A stretch of DNA of 64,000 nt, taken from assembly GCA_905178155.1 (NCBI GenBank), contig CAJINV010000010.1, positions 2,056,167 through 2,120,166 of the forward strand, in the 5' to 3' direction. The translations under genes were made by a program, and so were the position numbers. Below, piece by piece: positions 46,601 through 57,641 of the stretch; the first letter of the stretch is position 1, and the number at the start of each line of letters is the position of its first letter. The notes beneath the pieces were generated by a model, which was given only the letters and a program-made list of their open reading frames with translations, did no database searches and had not been told where the DNA came from. The stretch is from Amoebophrya sp. A120. Taxonomy: Eukaryota; Sar; Dinophyceae; Syndiniales; Amoebophryaceae.

Positions 46601-49600
46601 GCCCTAAATCTGTGCCGGATTTGTGACGCGAGAGTTGCAAGCTTGCCCCTTTCACTGTTGCGGTTCTTGCATCACAAATTCATGCAACAGTTCAGAATGT
46701 AACGCTTGAGAACGCCATACAGGCGCAGAGCTCCGTGCAGAGCGGGTAGGACGGGTTGTTCAGAGAATTTTCGTACCTGATATCGCAAGAAAAAACTGTT
46801 TCACTGTATTAAACTTGTAATGCAGAGAATATATCTGGGAAGTGTTTGTCTTGCTACACATGCAAGACAATGGATGTTTAGCTGTGTTTCCCCTTAGGGA
46901 GCACACATGGCAAATTCTCTCTGTGACGAAGAGCAAACTTGTGATGCAGAACTTGCAAAATCCTTACAGTGAAACACTTTTTTCGTACGATACCTGATAA
47001 TCTTATGTTAATACGGTTGTTTTCTTATGCTTTCAAAAGACTTAGACTCTTAGAAAAAGCGTGCCGCTATGAGCGCGGCACCCCCCATTTCATGCGAAAA
47101 AATACTCAAAAATAAATTTTAGCAGCCAAACGAAATAATAAGTGTTTTAATCACGAACCATCAAGTGTTGCAACAGCAGCAACGTTCTTGTCACAAATGA
47201 TACCCGTGACATGTGAACCCGAATACGAGCTGCTGAATCCAGTTGTCCGTCCTGACATCGTACCAAAGCGAATTCCTCTTACTTGAATCCACCAAATCGA
47301 TTGTGCCGCTGTTTTCCGGGTAGTAGGGACACTTGTAGCTGTAACTGGACTCCGTCGGGCCCCCTTGTATCCACCCCACTGTCTCTACCAAATGTAAAAA
47401 TGTCTGGGTCTGGAAACTTGTGATGCTGGGTGGCGTCTCATGATGAGGCTACAGATGCTGGCTCAGCATGACAAGTTTCTGAGCTCCTAGGTGTTGCCTC
47501 TTCTGCATGACAAACTGCGCTTCTGCATCACAGAAAAGCGGAGCTCTTGGGTAACGTGCATGACAGATTTAAGGGTCAGGCCAGACAAGCATGACAAACA
47601 TGAATTCTTCCAGACCCAGACATTTTTACATTTGATAGTCTCTCTCAGAAGATTATTCCTATCATGGTAACACGGGTCCGCCAGCAGGTTTTGGCTCGGC
47701 GCCCCGTATGAAATGCAAAAGTATCGTACTCGTATAAATGCATTACAAATTTCCTCAGCATGAGAAAAATAAATTTGTAATGCGGGTCTGCCTTAAGAGC
47801 AAGATTTGTAATGCATGTTTGCGATTACTACGAGTACGATACTTTTGCACAGGATACCCCGCCCGGGCCGGCCATGCAGGTGTTCCAAGAGTCATCGTAG
47901 TACCGCCATCCCCCACCGGCGGCCGTTACCTAATAGTTTTTCTTTGACGGTTCGACTTTAGCTTTATGATTTAATATTTTGTTTGGGTAAAGGTGTAGAC
48001 CAGGGCCCCCAGGACCAGGGCCCCCAGGACCAGGGCCCCCAGGACCCGGGCCCCTAGGACCAGGGCCCCTAGGACCAGGGCCCCTACGGACTGGGGCCCC
48101 AGTCGTGTCTCAGAATCTGGCGTCCCGGAATCTGGTGTGCCGGGGCCCATACGGACTGGGGCCCCAGTCGTGTCCCAGAATCTGGCGTCCCGGAATCTGG
48201 ACTGTCATGGTGACAAGAATTTGAGATGTCTCTCGTTAGCACTTTGAGCTGCATCCCTGTCCACTCAAGCAGTGCTTTTGCTGGGAAATACAATACAAAC
48301 GGCGCCCGTCGCATTGTAAATAGATCTGGGCCTGCACAACTAAGAACTTGTGACGCGTGTCGAGGAATATAGAAAGCGAAAGAGATGCTCTGGGTAGTCA
48401 GCAGACTGCGTCACATATTACGTGTGGCCTGCCTTCTTCCACCTCCTGGCCCGATGCTAGGACTTACATGACACGCATACTTGGTGGCCCAGATACGCTG
48501 GCGGCAGCTCCGGTTCCGGCCGCGCCTCGCCGTGTACCAGATTCCGGGACGCCGTTCAGTCCGTAGGGGCCCCAGTCCGTAGGGGCCCTGGTCCTCGGGG
48601 CCCTGGTCCTGGGGGCCCTGGTCCCAGGGGCCCTGGTCTGAGCAGGGGCCCTGGTCTACCCGGATACCTTTTGTTTGCCATGCTAAAAATAAATAAGGCA
48701 CTGAATTTATTCCTCGACCATCCTGATTTATGTTGATGCCACTAAACCGTCGAAGGACCCCACGTGTCACAAGAATCCATGGTGATAAAAACTGCACTAA
48801 GACAGGCACTGAGCAGTTTCAAAAGTATAAGGTACCTGACTGGTGCTGTTGAACTGGAAACAGGTCGCGCACTTCGCTCGGGAGCTGTACGTGCAATGGT
48901 GATCTGGGTAGACGAGAATTCCTTGCGCGTAGTATCGAAGAAAAAAGTGGTAACGTTGAAACGGTTTTCATAGATTGCAAATATAAATGAGAAATTTCGC
49001 CTAGCATGCATGCTATGCTTGCCAAGTTTGGGCACGTTTTGTGCTGCACTACTGCATCACAAATTCCGTATAACGTTAACACTTTTTCCTGTGGCACGTA
49101 GGCGAAAGCGGCAATCAGGGAGATCGACCATCCAAAAATGCCGACGAAAGTCAACGTCGACCAAAGCTTCACATTGTCCGCTGGCTTGCCGTCTATGCAA
49201 TACAAATTTCCCTTACATGTACAAGGTCAATCACAAATTTCACCAATTTAGAGTGTGACGCTTGTCATGCTAGTAAACTAGGATCGGAGCCAATGTTTTT
49301 CATGCAGAGACCGCATTTGTAGTACGGGAAATTTACTGTGGATACCGTCCACGCAAATGCAACAACATTGCGGCTGATCCAGATCCTGTTTTTGGATGAA
49401 GAGGAGTTCCGAAGATACCCAACAGAGAGTGTTAGACCAAGAGCAACATGAGAAATCATAGATCACTTTTTACAGTTTTTTACTTGTACTTCTCCACGCA
49501 TTCTAAGAACGACGGACCAAGGAAAATGGCCGCTGCTATCAAGGCTAGGCAAAGTTATGTATGAAGGGGAAGACAACAATCTTCAGCTACATCTCTTCAT

Positions 49601-51475
49601 TTCTCTACTAGTAAGTACCCTCGGCACCGAGCTGGCTTTGTGTCCAAAAATCGCCAGCCAGGGGGCGACGCAACAGTTGGCGCATATCCTGTGCAAAAGT
49701 ATCGCACTCGTACAAATGCGAGTCTTATCTTGTTTCCAAGGCAAATCCGCATTACAAATTCTATTCTATTTCTCATGCTAAGAAAATTTGTAATGCATTT
49801 ATACGAGTACGATACTTTTGCAGTTCATAGCGCAGTAGTTGCAGCAACCGGTGAAAAAGCAGATGATTGCGCAGGCCACTGCGAGATTTCCGTTTCGCCT
49901 GACCCGGTCGATATCCTCGGCGTATTTGGATTCCATGGATTGTATGCATTTTCGCAAATTAAGATGTCACGTGTATCTGGAACTCAAACTCATTTTTGCA
50001 AGACTCGTAAGAGCGTCAGGCTGGAAAGAGGACGCCGGAACAAGATGAAGCAGTGACGCACCGTGCGCAACAGCACAAGTGCTCGTTGGTGATATGCAGA
50101 AACGCGATTTCATTTTACGCGGAGTAGGCAACTAAGTAACAGATAGCCGCTCGGAAACTTGTCGTGCGCACTAGCTCCGTATCTATTCACGTGTGTTAGC
50201 GCAATAGAACTTTCCAGACCAAAACGTACTACATACTTGCATGTGATAGATTGGTGCGAAGAATTCGGATTTACCGGGTTCGCCGGGTTGTCGTTGGACA
50301 GAGGCTATGCATTGCAAAAATTATCGTACTCGTATAAAAATAAATGCATTACAAATTTCCACAGCATCAGAAATAAAATTTGTAATGCAGATTTGCCTTG
50401 GACTGCAAAATTTGTAATGCAAGACTTGCATTTGTACGAGTACGATACTTTTGCACAGGATAGAGGCGTCATGATCACGTTGGGATTCGTGGACATGTTC
50501 ATCTGGTCGTTTTGCCGGTTATTGCTCCTGTAGGACTGATATCAAATGTAAAAGTCCCTGGACGTCTGGAAGAATGCAACTTGTCATGCTGTCTTTGGAT
50601 TCCAAAAAAATCGGTATTGCGTGACCAGCAACAGGAGTCCAGTTTGTGTTACGCGGAGAGGGAATTTCTCATGCGGAATAGGCTTCACTAGGGAGCCCTC
50701 TAAAAACCTGTGATGCTAGATCATGCATTACATGCATCATGGATCATACAAAATACGCATCACAAATCCCGAAATCTTGCAGACCCAGACATTTTTGCAT
50801 TTGATAACTGATTCGCGGTCGCTGCGCTGGGAACGCCGACCAGGACGCGGTGCGAGGTGGAGGAGGCTGCGGCGGTTTGGCCTGTAGCTGGAACCTATCA
50901 ACTGCAAATATGTCTGGGTCTACTGGAAACTTGTAATGCTAAAAGTGGATGATAGCCGGACTGCAATACGCTGCCAAGCATGACAAATTTTTGAGCTGCT
51001 GTGTGTTGCGTATTCCGCAATCGTTTTTACAGGACAGGTACGAGAGCCTTTTCGTGCCCATGCATCACAGATTATCGACTCATGGCATGCCAGACATGCA
51101 TGACAAATGTAAGAATCTTCCAGACCCAGACATATTTGCAATGCATAGAACCTGGTAAACCAGCGTCTGACTGGACATCATTCCGACGGGGGGTGCAGGT
51201 GCACCTCCCCCTATGCAGGAAAAAAACTGTGTAAGTGTAACTTTCTTGGTGGAACAGCATCACAAGTTTGCTCTGCATGACAGAGAAAACCTGTCATGCG
51301 TAGCTAGTATCAGTGAAAACACGTAAGAAAAGTGCCTCTGTTGCATGTCCAGCATGACAGTTATGACTGTCTTGCATCGTCTGGAACACAAAGTTACACT
51401 TACACAGATTTTTTCTTGGATACCCCCCCCCGCTGGTGCTGCACCGGACCGACCTTGCTGCTCAAGGGGTTGCAT
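43645..51475 (-). CDS. Three-pass Cys-rich membrane protein, 774 aa, 22 exons
   Basis: No family recognised. Exons: 51423-51475, 51148-51206, 50807-50890, 50463-50534, 50249-50300, 49830-49937, 49619-49679, 49345-49385, 49097-49188, 48836-48927, 47857-47929, 47638-47701, 47204-47380, 46720-46776, 46447-46478, 46227-46282, 45717-45963, 45441-45593, 45147-45168, 44854-44879, 44570-44632, 43645-44285. Five joins are GT-AG introns with GTA donors (one holding an IE at its 3' end); the other 16 are IEs. All phases agree. Predicted membrane spans are near residues 127-147, 184-207 and 380-402. Between spans 2 and 3 lies a Cys/Trp/Tyr-rich, probably extracellular region of about 170 residues with an N-glycosylation sequon (NST). 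The N-terminus is Gln/Pro/Gly-rich and the tail Ser/Thr/Gly/Ala-rich. The start is the first in-frame ATG; the frame is open further upstream. Confidence 0.85.
44291..44569. mobile_element. IE-A introner, membrane-protein intron 21
   Basis: TATGCATGGCAAATATGTCT / CATGTTTGCATTTGATA; flanks tctgg / tctga. Confidence 0.9.
44885..45146. mobile_element. IE-A introner, membrane-protein intron 19
   Basis: Perfect tgtcc duplication. Separated from the next IE by a 22-nt exon. Confidence 0.92.
45174..45440. mobile_element. IE-A introner, membrane-protein intron 18
   Basis: Flanks gggac / gcgac. Right end TTTGAATTTGATA is slightly diverged. Confidence 0.88.
45969..46226. mobile_element. IE-A introner, membrane-protein intron 16
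   Basis: Lies within the third membrane span's coding sequence; flanks ggtgc / ggtac. Removal rebuilds the hydrophobic segment. Confidence 0.9.
46288..46446. mobile_element. IE-B introner, membrane-protein intron 15
   Basis: TATCCTGTGCATAAGTATCG and CTTGTGGAGTTCATA; perfect actgc duplication. Confidence 0.92.
46484..46719. mobile_element. IE-E introner, membrane-protein intron 14
   Basis: TATGGGATTCTCAAACGTGA and AACGCTTGAGAACGCCATA; perfect caggc duplication. Confidence 0.93.
46781..46992. mobile_element. IE-G introner on the acceptor of a GT-AG intron
   Basis: TATCGCAAGAAAAAACTG and CACTTTTTTCGTACGATA; perfect cctga duplication (coding sense TCAGG), which duplicates the CAG|G acceptor of intron 13 (46777-47203). 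Confidence 0.92.
47386..47637. mobile_element. IE-A introner, membrane-protein intron 12
   Basis: Left end eroded to TACCAAATGTAAAAATG; right end consensus; perfect gtctc duplication. Confidence 0.92.
47707..47856. mobile_element. IE-B introner, membrane-protein intron 11
   Basis: TATGAAATGCAAAAGTATCG / ACTTTTGCACAGGATA; perfect ccccg duplication. Confidence 0.93.
47998..48660. repeat. GC-rich fold-back element in intron 10
   Basis: Both ends are arrays of a roughly 15-bp GGGCCC-centred unit: (c)AGGACCAGGGCCCCC on the left (about 47998-48100) and the inverted GGGGCCCTGGTC on the right (about 48560-48658). Inner inverted blocks (GGCGTCCCGGAATCTGG versus CCAGATTCCGGGACGCC) extend the arms. 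The outermost bases GTAGACCAGGGCCC and GGGCCCTGGTCTAC are inverted. It sits in the 906-nt GT-AG intron 47930-48835. Confidence 0.8.
48933..49096. mobile_element. IE-G introner, membrane-protein intron 9
   Basis: TATCGAAGAAAAAAGTGGTA and the inverted TTAACACTTTTTCCTGTGGCA; perfect cgtag duplication. Interior strongly diverged from other IE-G copies. Confidence 0.85.
49194..49344. mobile_element. IE-J introner (single copy here), membrane-protein intron 8
   Basis: TATGCAATACAAATTTCCC and GGGAAATTTACTGTGGATA are inverted; perfect ccgtc duplication. End sequence not shared with other families. Confidence 0.88.
49685..49829. mobile_element. IE-B introner, membrane-protein intron 6
   Basis: TATCCTGTGCAAAAGTATCG and CTTTTGCAGTTCATA; perfect gcgca duplication; lies in the first membrane span's coding sequence. 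Confidence 0.93.
49943..50248. mobile_element. IE-A introner, membrane-protein intron 5
   Basis: Diverged ends (TATGCATTTTCGC / TTGCATGTGATA); perfect gattg duplication. Confidence 0.85.
50306..50462. mobile_element. IE-B introner, membrane-protein intron 4
   Basis: TATGCATTGCAAAAATTATC / ACTTTTGCACAGGATA; perfect gaggc duplication. Confidence 0.93.
50540..50806. mobile_element. IE-A introner, membrane-protein intron 3
   Basis: TATCAAATGTAAAAGTCCCT and inverse; perfect actga duplication. Confidence 0.93.
50896..51147. mobile_element. IE-A introner, membrane-protein intron 2
   Basis: TATCAACTGCAAATATGTCT and CATATTTGCAATGCATA; perfect gaacc duplication. Confidence 0.93.
51212..51422. mobile_element. 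IE-G introner, membrane-protein intron 1
   Basis: TATGCAGGAAAAAAACTGTG and ACACAGATTTTTTCTTGGATA; perfect ccccc duplication in a poly-Gly codon run. Confidence 0.92.
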
Positions 51476-52966
51476 CCTCGTCTTTGGGGGCGTCGGCGTG
51501 TGTGGTCCAGTAGGTTCAGGCAGCGACGAAGCTGCGCGCAAGAGCAGGGAGTTGTAGAGCGTAGCACTTTTTAGACGCGCGAGTCTTCCATCTTCTTTTA
51601 ATATCCGACAGTTGTATGGCTTTGAAAGGACACAACGATAAACAAAACTTCTTTAGCTTTGTTTACGTTTAAAAACCAGGCAGAGCAATACTTTACATCC
51701 GGTTTCTTTTTCAGAAACCTGTGCTCCAGAACAATATTTTTTTTCCGAAACAATCTTTGCTATAACGCACGACCACTCAATCGCTCTTGCTCGTCCTTGT
51801 CGTCGCACACTGTGCCACTGTGCCACAGGGGAGGGGTGGTGGGAATAAAGAGTTGTAGAACTGCAGTAAAAATATTGTTGATGCAATAGCACATTGAGAC
51901 TTTCTCCGTGCCGCGGCGGCTCCCTCAAATGATACAACCTAGAGAGCAGAGGCTTCATCGTTTCTCTCTGTTACTTTTCGCGCTCCTGAAGAGGGGCAGT
52001 GAATGATGCGTACTTATCACTCGTTTACGTATATGGAAGCGTCAGGTTTGAAATCGTCAAAGTTGAAATAATTTGTAATGCATAAAATGCATGACCCGAG
52101 GCACGTGTGTTGCAGAGCAGGCAAGTGAGGTCGATTGTAAGCCTGTTTCGGGTTACAGCTCGAGCTGCTAAAGTAGCACGAGAAAATCGCTCTTCTTTGC
52201 CTAAACAGCGTGACAAACTGGATTTAGGGACCACCGAAATTTGTCATGCGCCACTCGGAAACTGGGTTCCAACTGGCATCCATTTTATGCATGACAAACT
52301 ATTTCAACTTTGACGATTTCAATCCTGACACTCCCATATCGTAGCTGGCACGAGTTCAATTTCCGAACACGGCACGACGAAAGGAAGCAGCCTTTTTCCA
52401 AGTAGAAGAACGGGTTGAAGAAGAACGGGGTGATTCGCAATTGAATGAGTTTGAGTCAAGGGGGGAACTATAGTTGTCAATGGGGCTGTTGATAACTGAT
52501 GCTGATTCGTGCGGGGTTGGCTGGGGGTGAAGATTATACTGGTACTGTAAAAATATCACTCAAGTGAAAGCAATTGGCTTACCAGGGAAACGGCATCGCT
52601 GTGGTCGTGGTGTGGGTGGATCGGAATAAACTGCGATGCTAAAAAACGGGCAACTGCATATAAATATCATTTTTACAACTAGAGGCGAAATTCAAATTTC
52701 GAATGTCAAATGGATGGGCGAGAAGCTGAAAAACTGACTACTGATTGTTAGAAGAAAAAAACGAAGATTTTACCTAGATTCAAATATGGACCAGAAAATT
52801 AACGCCCAAGCATCGCGGTCGTCCGTGTTTGATTTGTAGTTTCTTGTACGACGCAGTCCGTGGGGAAATCCTTTGCGGTCCTCTTTTGGGATAGTAGATA
52901 GTAAAAAAGAAAAACTGCAGCATTATATATACTACAGCACGACTGTAGCAGAAACTTGCTGCGCAA
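51476..52966. other. Intergenic or unassigned, one IE
   Basis: Contains IE-F 52032-52338 but no convincing coding frame. Short minus-strand frames (51653-51958, 52356-52559) have no recognisable features. It may be 3' UTR of the hypothetical gene to the right. Confidence 0.4.
52032..52338. mobile_element. IE-F introner outside a gene model
   Basis: TATGGAAGCGTCAGGTTTGA and CAATCCTGACACTCCCATA; flanks acgta / tcgta. Confidence 0.88.
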
Positions 52967-53871
52967 CTACTTTGTCAGCATGCTCGTGGGGCCCGCGCAA
53001 TACCAATCCCTTTTACCATTACCCTCGTGGAATACGGGGGACGCTGGAACCCCATCAGCGTACTTGAATTTGCTGCAATATTTTGAAAATCGCGCTTGCC
53101 GCTCTTGCAGCTGTTTTGGTGTCAGCTCCGTCTTCGGATCCCGAAGCGACTCGGGGTCGCCGAACACCTTTCCCATATTAGACTGGATCTGTCCTGGGAG
53201 AGCTTGAATTCCTGAAGTGTTCAATTTGAGCAGCGACCTTCACATTTGTGTGCATTCCCGGCAGAAGACAGCTGGGCCTTCCATCATGGACATGAACATA
53301 AAGAAAGTAGAAAGAACCCAGAACGAGAGGCGGACAACCACGCCAGAAGCGACGAGCCATGGCCTTGTCCGCAAAAGAATGAATAGCGTAGGACCCATAC
53401 TTCTGCCTTAATACTTCTATTTGATATTAGTGCCGTGGTAACTTTACTTACAACGAGCAGAGCCACGCTTGGTAGGTGTCTACTTGGAGGCTAACTACGG
53501 GGACAGCCGAAGCATTGCACCTAACTCATCTCAGCTTCCGACACGAACAAAACTCGTCATGCTTCCATCCAAATAACCAAAAAAGCTGGTAGTACCGATG
53601 AATTCTTCCTACGGCATAAATCGTGCGAGGAAAAGATGGACATACACAAAAGATTCAATTTATGTAGTACCACTCCACTTCTTCTTCGCCGCCATTTTCT
53701 TCCCCTTCCCACCCGCGCTCACCTTTTTCGTCCCAACGTCAACTTCCAAAAAGCTCCCCCCGTCCTCGCTCCCGACCCACTGATGAGTGGGGCGGGGGGG
53801 GGGGGGGGGGGGTGGATTGCCGTGGCGGACACAGCGGCGGACGCAAAGAGGACTTTCTTCATTTTTTGCGA
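52967..53871 (-). CDS. Hypothetical secretory-type protein, exon joins uncertain
   Basis: Three candidate exons. 53723-53871 begins ATG with a signal-peptide-like start (MKKVLFASAAVSATA) and a six-proline run encoded by a 19-base G/C tract, and ends at donor AAG|GTGAGC. 53244-53402 encodes a hydrophobic segment (WLVASGVVV, FWVLSTFFMFMSMM) with Cys after it, and joins exon 1 in frame through a GT-AG intron (53403-53722). 52967-53216 is a well-composed frame (MGKVFGDPESLRD to DWYCAGPTSMLTK). I could not place a donor and acceptor joining exons 2 and 3 in phase, so a missed splice site or sequence error is possible. No family recognised. Confidence 0.4.
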
Positions 53872-54809
53872 AAGGGTGGCGAGAAAAATTTGAATGATCT
53901 TGTACTGAACCTGAAGTGCTGTTTTATTGCGCTCGTGCTAACGATATTTCCTGTGGTTCTGCTTTGTCCTTTTTAGTGTGCTGTCTGTGAGGGCTCGTCC
54001 TATGTACTTCTACTCTCGAACCGTGGTGATTGAGTTTCTCGAAGGAGAAAACTGCAAAATCTGTCCTGTGGATTTTTCGTGTGTGTCTGTAGAAGCCAAT
54101 TGTAAAGCAAGAATGGATTCACAATTGATTTTTTGATTTTTTCTTGCAGCGCCTCACGTCCGCACCCTTTACTGGACGAGCATCCTCGGTAGGAATCAAA
54201 AAGAGTTTCTTTTACGAAGCTTTCTACGAAAGAACGACAATCACGCTACGCCTTGTTAAGTGGAAGCAGGACGAGGACGAAAAAGAACGATATTAGCAGG
54301 ACCACGAGAACTAACATTGCACCAGACACCCACGAAGTGCATGGTGCCAAGGGGACAGGAGAAAACGAGAAGCATATCAAGCTACTAAAACTCGAATGTT
54401 GAACGGCACGGAGACGAACAGAGACAGAGGTAGCGTTAGCACGACAACCCAACGACTACAACGAGGACCTCATAAATTGCATAAATTTCAACGCGACATC
54501 AAAGGCGATGAAGTATCTTCATCTCGATAGGGTTACTTTGTGAGAACAGACTGCTTGTTGTTGTTCCAGCGCGGCGTTTTATATTTTCTTTCATTACGAC
54601 TAGAACTCCATAGTCAATGTGGAAAAACTTCTCCTCATGTCGCTGTTAATGTTATGTTAGTTAGTCGCTGCAGAAACATCAAAAACGCGAAACCACTCAC
54701 ATGATTCACCTGCGTCTTTTCGCAGACGGTCGTGTAGATGAAGTCACAAATCTTTCCTTATAGCACTTACATCGCAAGAACTGGCGTCGTCAGAACACAC
54801 CGAGGAGCT
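53872..54809. other. Intergenic, no gene seen
   Basis: AT-rich sequence between the hypothetical gene's start and the stop of the Rab escort-type gene. No IE, repeat or convincing frame. Confidence 0.45.
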
Positions 54810-57641
54810 TCATTCCCCCCTCGCCGCGTCCGCTGACGCTGCTACAGCTGCACTACCTGCTGAAACCCCAGACGACGCTCCTGCTCCAACTGCATCCAGC
54901 CCAACAGTCATGTGGTCCGCACCAGCACTTGTTTGTTCTGTTTCACGTTCAATCACGTTCTCATGCACTTCCTTCTTCAAGACCGTCTCCTCCATGTCGC
55001 CGATAATGTCCTTGTACTGCGCTTCTGACTCTTTCATCATTTCCTCTTCCCGTTCCTGTACATACTTCGGTTTCTCCAAAAACTCGCACGCTTTTTTCGA
55101 GACGATTTTCCGGAACAGCTTCTCTGCGGTGAAAGCTTCGTCTTCGAGTATGCATTGCAAAAGTATCGTACTCGTATAAATGCATTACAAATTTCCTCAG
55201 CATTAGAAATAAAATTGGTAATGCTGATTTACCTTAACAAAAGGATTTGTAATGCATGATTGCAATACGAGTGCGATACTTTTGCACAGGATATCGAGAA
55301 GGAAGAGTGAATTCGGAAGGAAATCGTCGGTGTGGAGGTTGGTATCAAAAGGAAAAATCCCCCCTCCCCAGATCAAAAACGAAATTTGTCATGCTGTCTT
55401 TGAGTACACAAATCGGCTTGTAATGCCAGAAAGCCAAGAGCCGCAGTTGTGGCCTCGTTTGTAGGCAATTTGTCATTCTGTTTCCCACTTCCAGTTGCTC
55501 TCCGTCATGCTGCAGGCGCAAGGCTTTCCCACGCCAGCCAGCACTACACTCCGCACGTCTTTCCTTCTAAGTAGCATCACAAAGCTGATTTGTGACCGAA
55601 AATCTGCATCACAGATTTACGTTTTGATATGGGGAGGGGGGATTTTTCTTCTTGATAGTTGGCGAAGGTGGTTCTCGGGGTAGCTTGCATTGCGCCTTGT
55701 GCTTGTTGTTCAACTTCAACAGGATCTGGATCTACAGACGGGCTATAATCTGTAGAAGTGGTGGATGACCTTGTAGTTTTCACCCGCTGTGCGTACGTGA
55801 GCTGCAAGAGAACTTTGGTTTTCGGCATCCCCGGCTTTTCTTCTCCATTTAGTTCAACTACATCTTCGTAGCTGTACTGCAGCAGTTTCCGTACTTCGCA
55901 ACTCAAATTTTCCAGCGCCTCGGCTAAAAGCTTGCTCTCATGTTGGTCTTCGTTTATTTCCTGATGCACAACATCCTGCTCTGCTGTCGCCGTCGCGGCA
56001 GTTGTTCCAGTGGCGGTTCTTTTTACTATATCAAAGACCTGCGCCGCGTGCACCGCGTGATAGCCCTCCGGCACCGTTCCTGACCGGTGGTCGAGTTGCA
56101 TGATTTGAATCGGATTTTTATTTCTGTTGCACGATTTGGATGGGATTTGTAATGCTTGCTGCGGAACCACACAGAACCCAAACCCGGGAATCTCCAACAA
56201 CGGCGAACCCGTGGTGACCCACAACAATCGGAGGGTGTATTTGCTGCTGGAGCTGGCTGGGTGCAGCAACTTTTTACATTCGAGGTCCCTTGTTCCTGTC
56301 GTAGTTGGCGCAGTACTATTTTTCTGCTGGTGCATCGGGACCGAATATTCCGGCCCAAGGACAATCGCCTCTCTGCACCGCACGAAGTCCTTGTTTGAAG
56401 CCCGGATACCGCGGACGACTTGGCTATTGTTCTTCGTCCGCTGATTGTTTCTGATCGTCCCTCCAGCACCTCGACCGGCAAGAAGAACATCAGCATGAAG
56501 CTCGTCTTTATCATCATCACCTTCTTCACTCTGGTGCTCAACATCGAACAGAATCTCCTCGACCCCACACTCCAGCGCAAACACGACTTCGTGCAACGCG
56601 CCCATCCGAGTTTATCAAGTGTAAATATGTCTGGGTCTGGGAGATTGATGCTACATTTGTCATGCATGTCTGACATGACTCGTCGAGAATCTGTGATGCA
56701 TCGGCACGAACGAGTCGTGTTACTTGTCATGCAAAGACGCAGCTTGCCATGCGGAGTACGCAACACCTAGGAGCCCAAAAATTTGTCATGCCTGGCACCA
56801 TATTGCAGCGCGCCTCCCATTCACTTTTAGCATTACAGCTTTCATCCAGACTCAGATAAATTTGCACTGGATAGAGTCCAGGCCTGCCCCACGTCGCTCG
56901 TGCCGTACATGGGGTACAGAAACGGGTATCCTGTGCAAAAGTATCGTACTCGTAGTAATTGCATTTTATGCATATACAAATCTCTTTCTCAAGGCAAAGC
57001 AGCATTACAAATTTGATTTGTAATGCTGTGCTAATTTGTAATCCATTTATACGAGTGCGATACTTTTGCAATCCATAACGGGCTATCCGTCGCAAACCGG
57101 GTCATTGCGGACGCGAATTGCGTCATCTTCACCAAGCCCTCCTCCTTGGAAAGAAGGGACGCTGGCTTCGATTTTTCCTTTTCCTGCTCCATGCACACCA
57201 CGTGCAACACGTAGTCCTGCAGCCTCTGGCTCAAGTTCGCTTCCTTCAGAAAATCCGCGAAGAGCACGGTTTCGCAGGATAGCAAATCAACATCTTGGTC
57301 AACAGCGCTAGAAGTAGTTGTACTTCGGTCCCCGCCGCGGCTGCTTGAGGGTCCACGTCCACCAGCAGGAGCAAGTGTATTGAATATTGAATTCTTCTCG
57401 TGCTTATCGTGCCCCAACTTCGCCTCAGAGTTCAGCGCTACCGCGGACGTTTGGTTTAGGAACTTCATCAGCTGGCGCTTCTCCGCAAGCGAGAGATTCT
57501 TGCTCTGAAAGATGCCGGATTTCGAGCACGGGACTTTGAGAAACTTGCTGGAAGAGGAGGAGGAGGCTGAGGAAATAGCTGTTGAGCTGCGGGTGGTTTT
57601 TGTTTTTCCTCCTGCACCTTTCGACGACGTTTCTCTTCCTG
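54810..57641 (-). CDS. Rab escort protein / Rab-GDI family protein, 5' part missing
   Basis: Exons visible: about 57078-57636, 56874-56921, 55658-56607, 55294-55337 and 54810-55143 (about 644 residues); introns are all IEs and phases agree. GDI/REP proteins bind prenylated or to-be-prenylated Rab GTPases in the cytosol. The first exon has KVPCSKSGIFQSKNLSLAEK and RQLMKFL, typical of REP. Across the next IE comes DSPFLYPMYGTSDVGQAW, the GDI/REP membrane-proximal motif. Low-complexity inserts and an acidic, Ala/Gly-rich tail follow. The N-terminal dinucleotide-fold region is not in the window: the gene runs into IE-B at 57642, which breaks off after about 48 bases. REP is favoured over GDI because of the inserts and the PCSK motif. 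Confidence 0.82.
55149..55293. mobile_element. IE-B introner, REP-like gene
   Basis: TATGCATTGCAAAAGTATCG / CTTTTGCACAGGATA; perfect tcgag duplication. Confidence 0.93.
55343..55657. mobile_element. IE-I introner, REP-like gene
   Basis: TATCAAAAGGAAAAATCCCC and GGGGGGATTTTTCTTCTTGATA; perfect gttgg duplication. Only copy of this end type here. Confidence 0.92.
56613..56873. mobile_element. IE-A introner, REP-like gene
   Basis: TATCAAGTGTAAATATGTCT and AAATTTGCACTGGATA; flanks gagtt / gagtc. Confidence 0.9.
56927..57077. mobile_element. IE-B introner, REP-like gene
   Basis: TATCCTGTGCAAAAGTATCG and CTTTTGCAATCCATA; perfect acggg duplication. Removal rebuilds the PFLYPMYG motif. Confidence 0.94.

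Noticed and set aside
48836-48927. DHHC tetrapeptide suggesting a palmitoyltransferase
   Set aside because: The surrounding sequence lacks the Cys-rich DHHC domain pattern and lies in a predicted extracellular loop.
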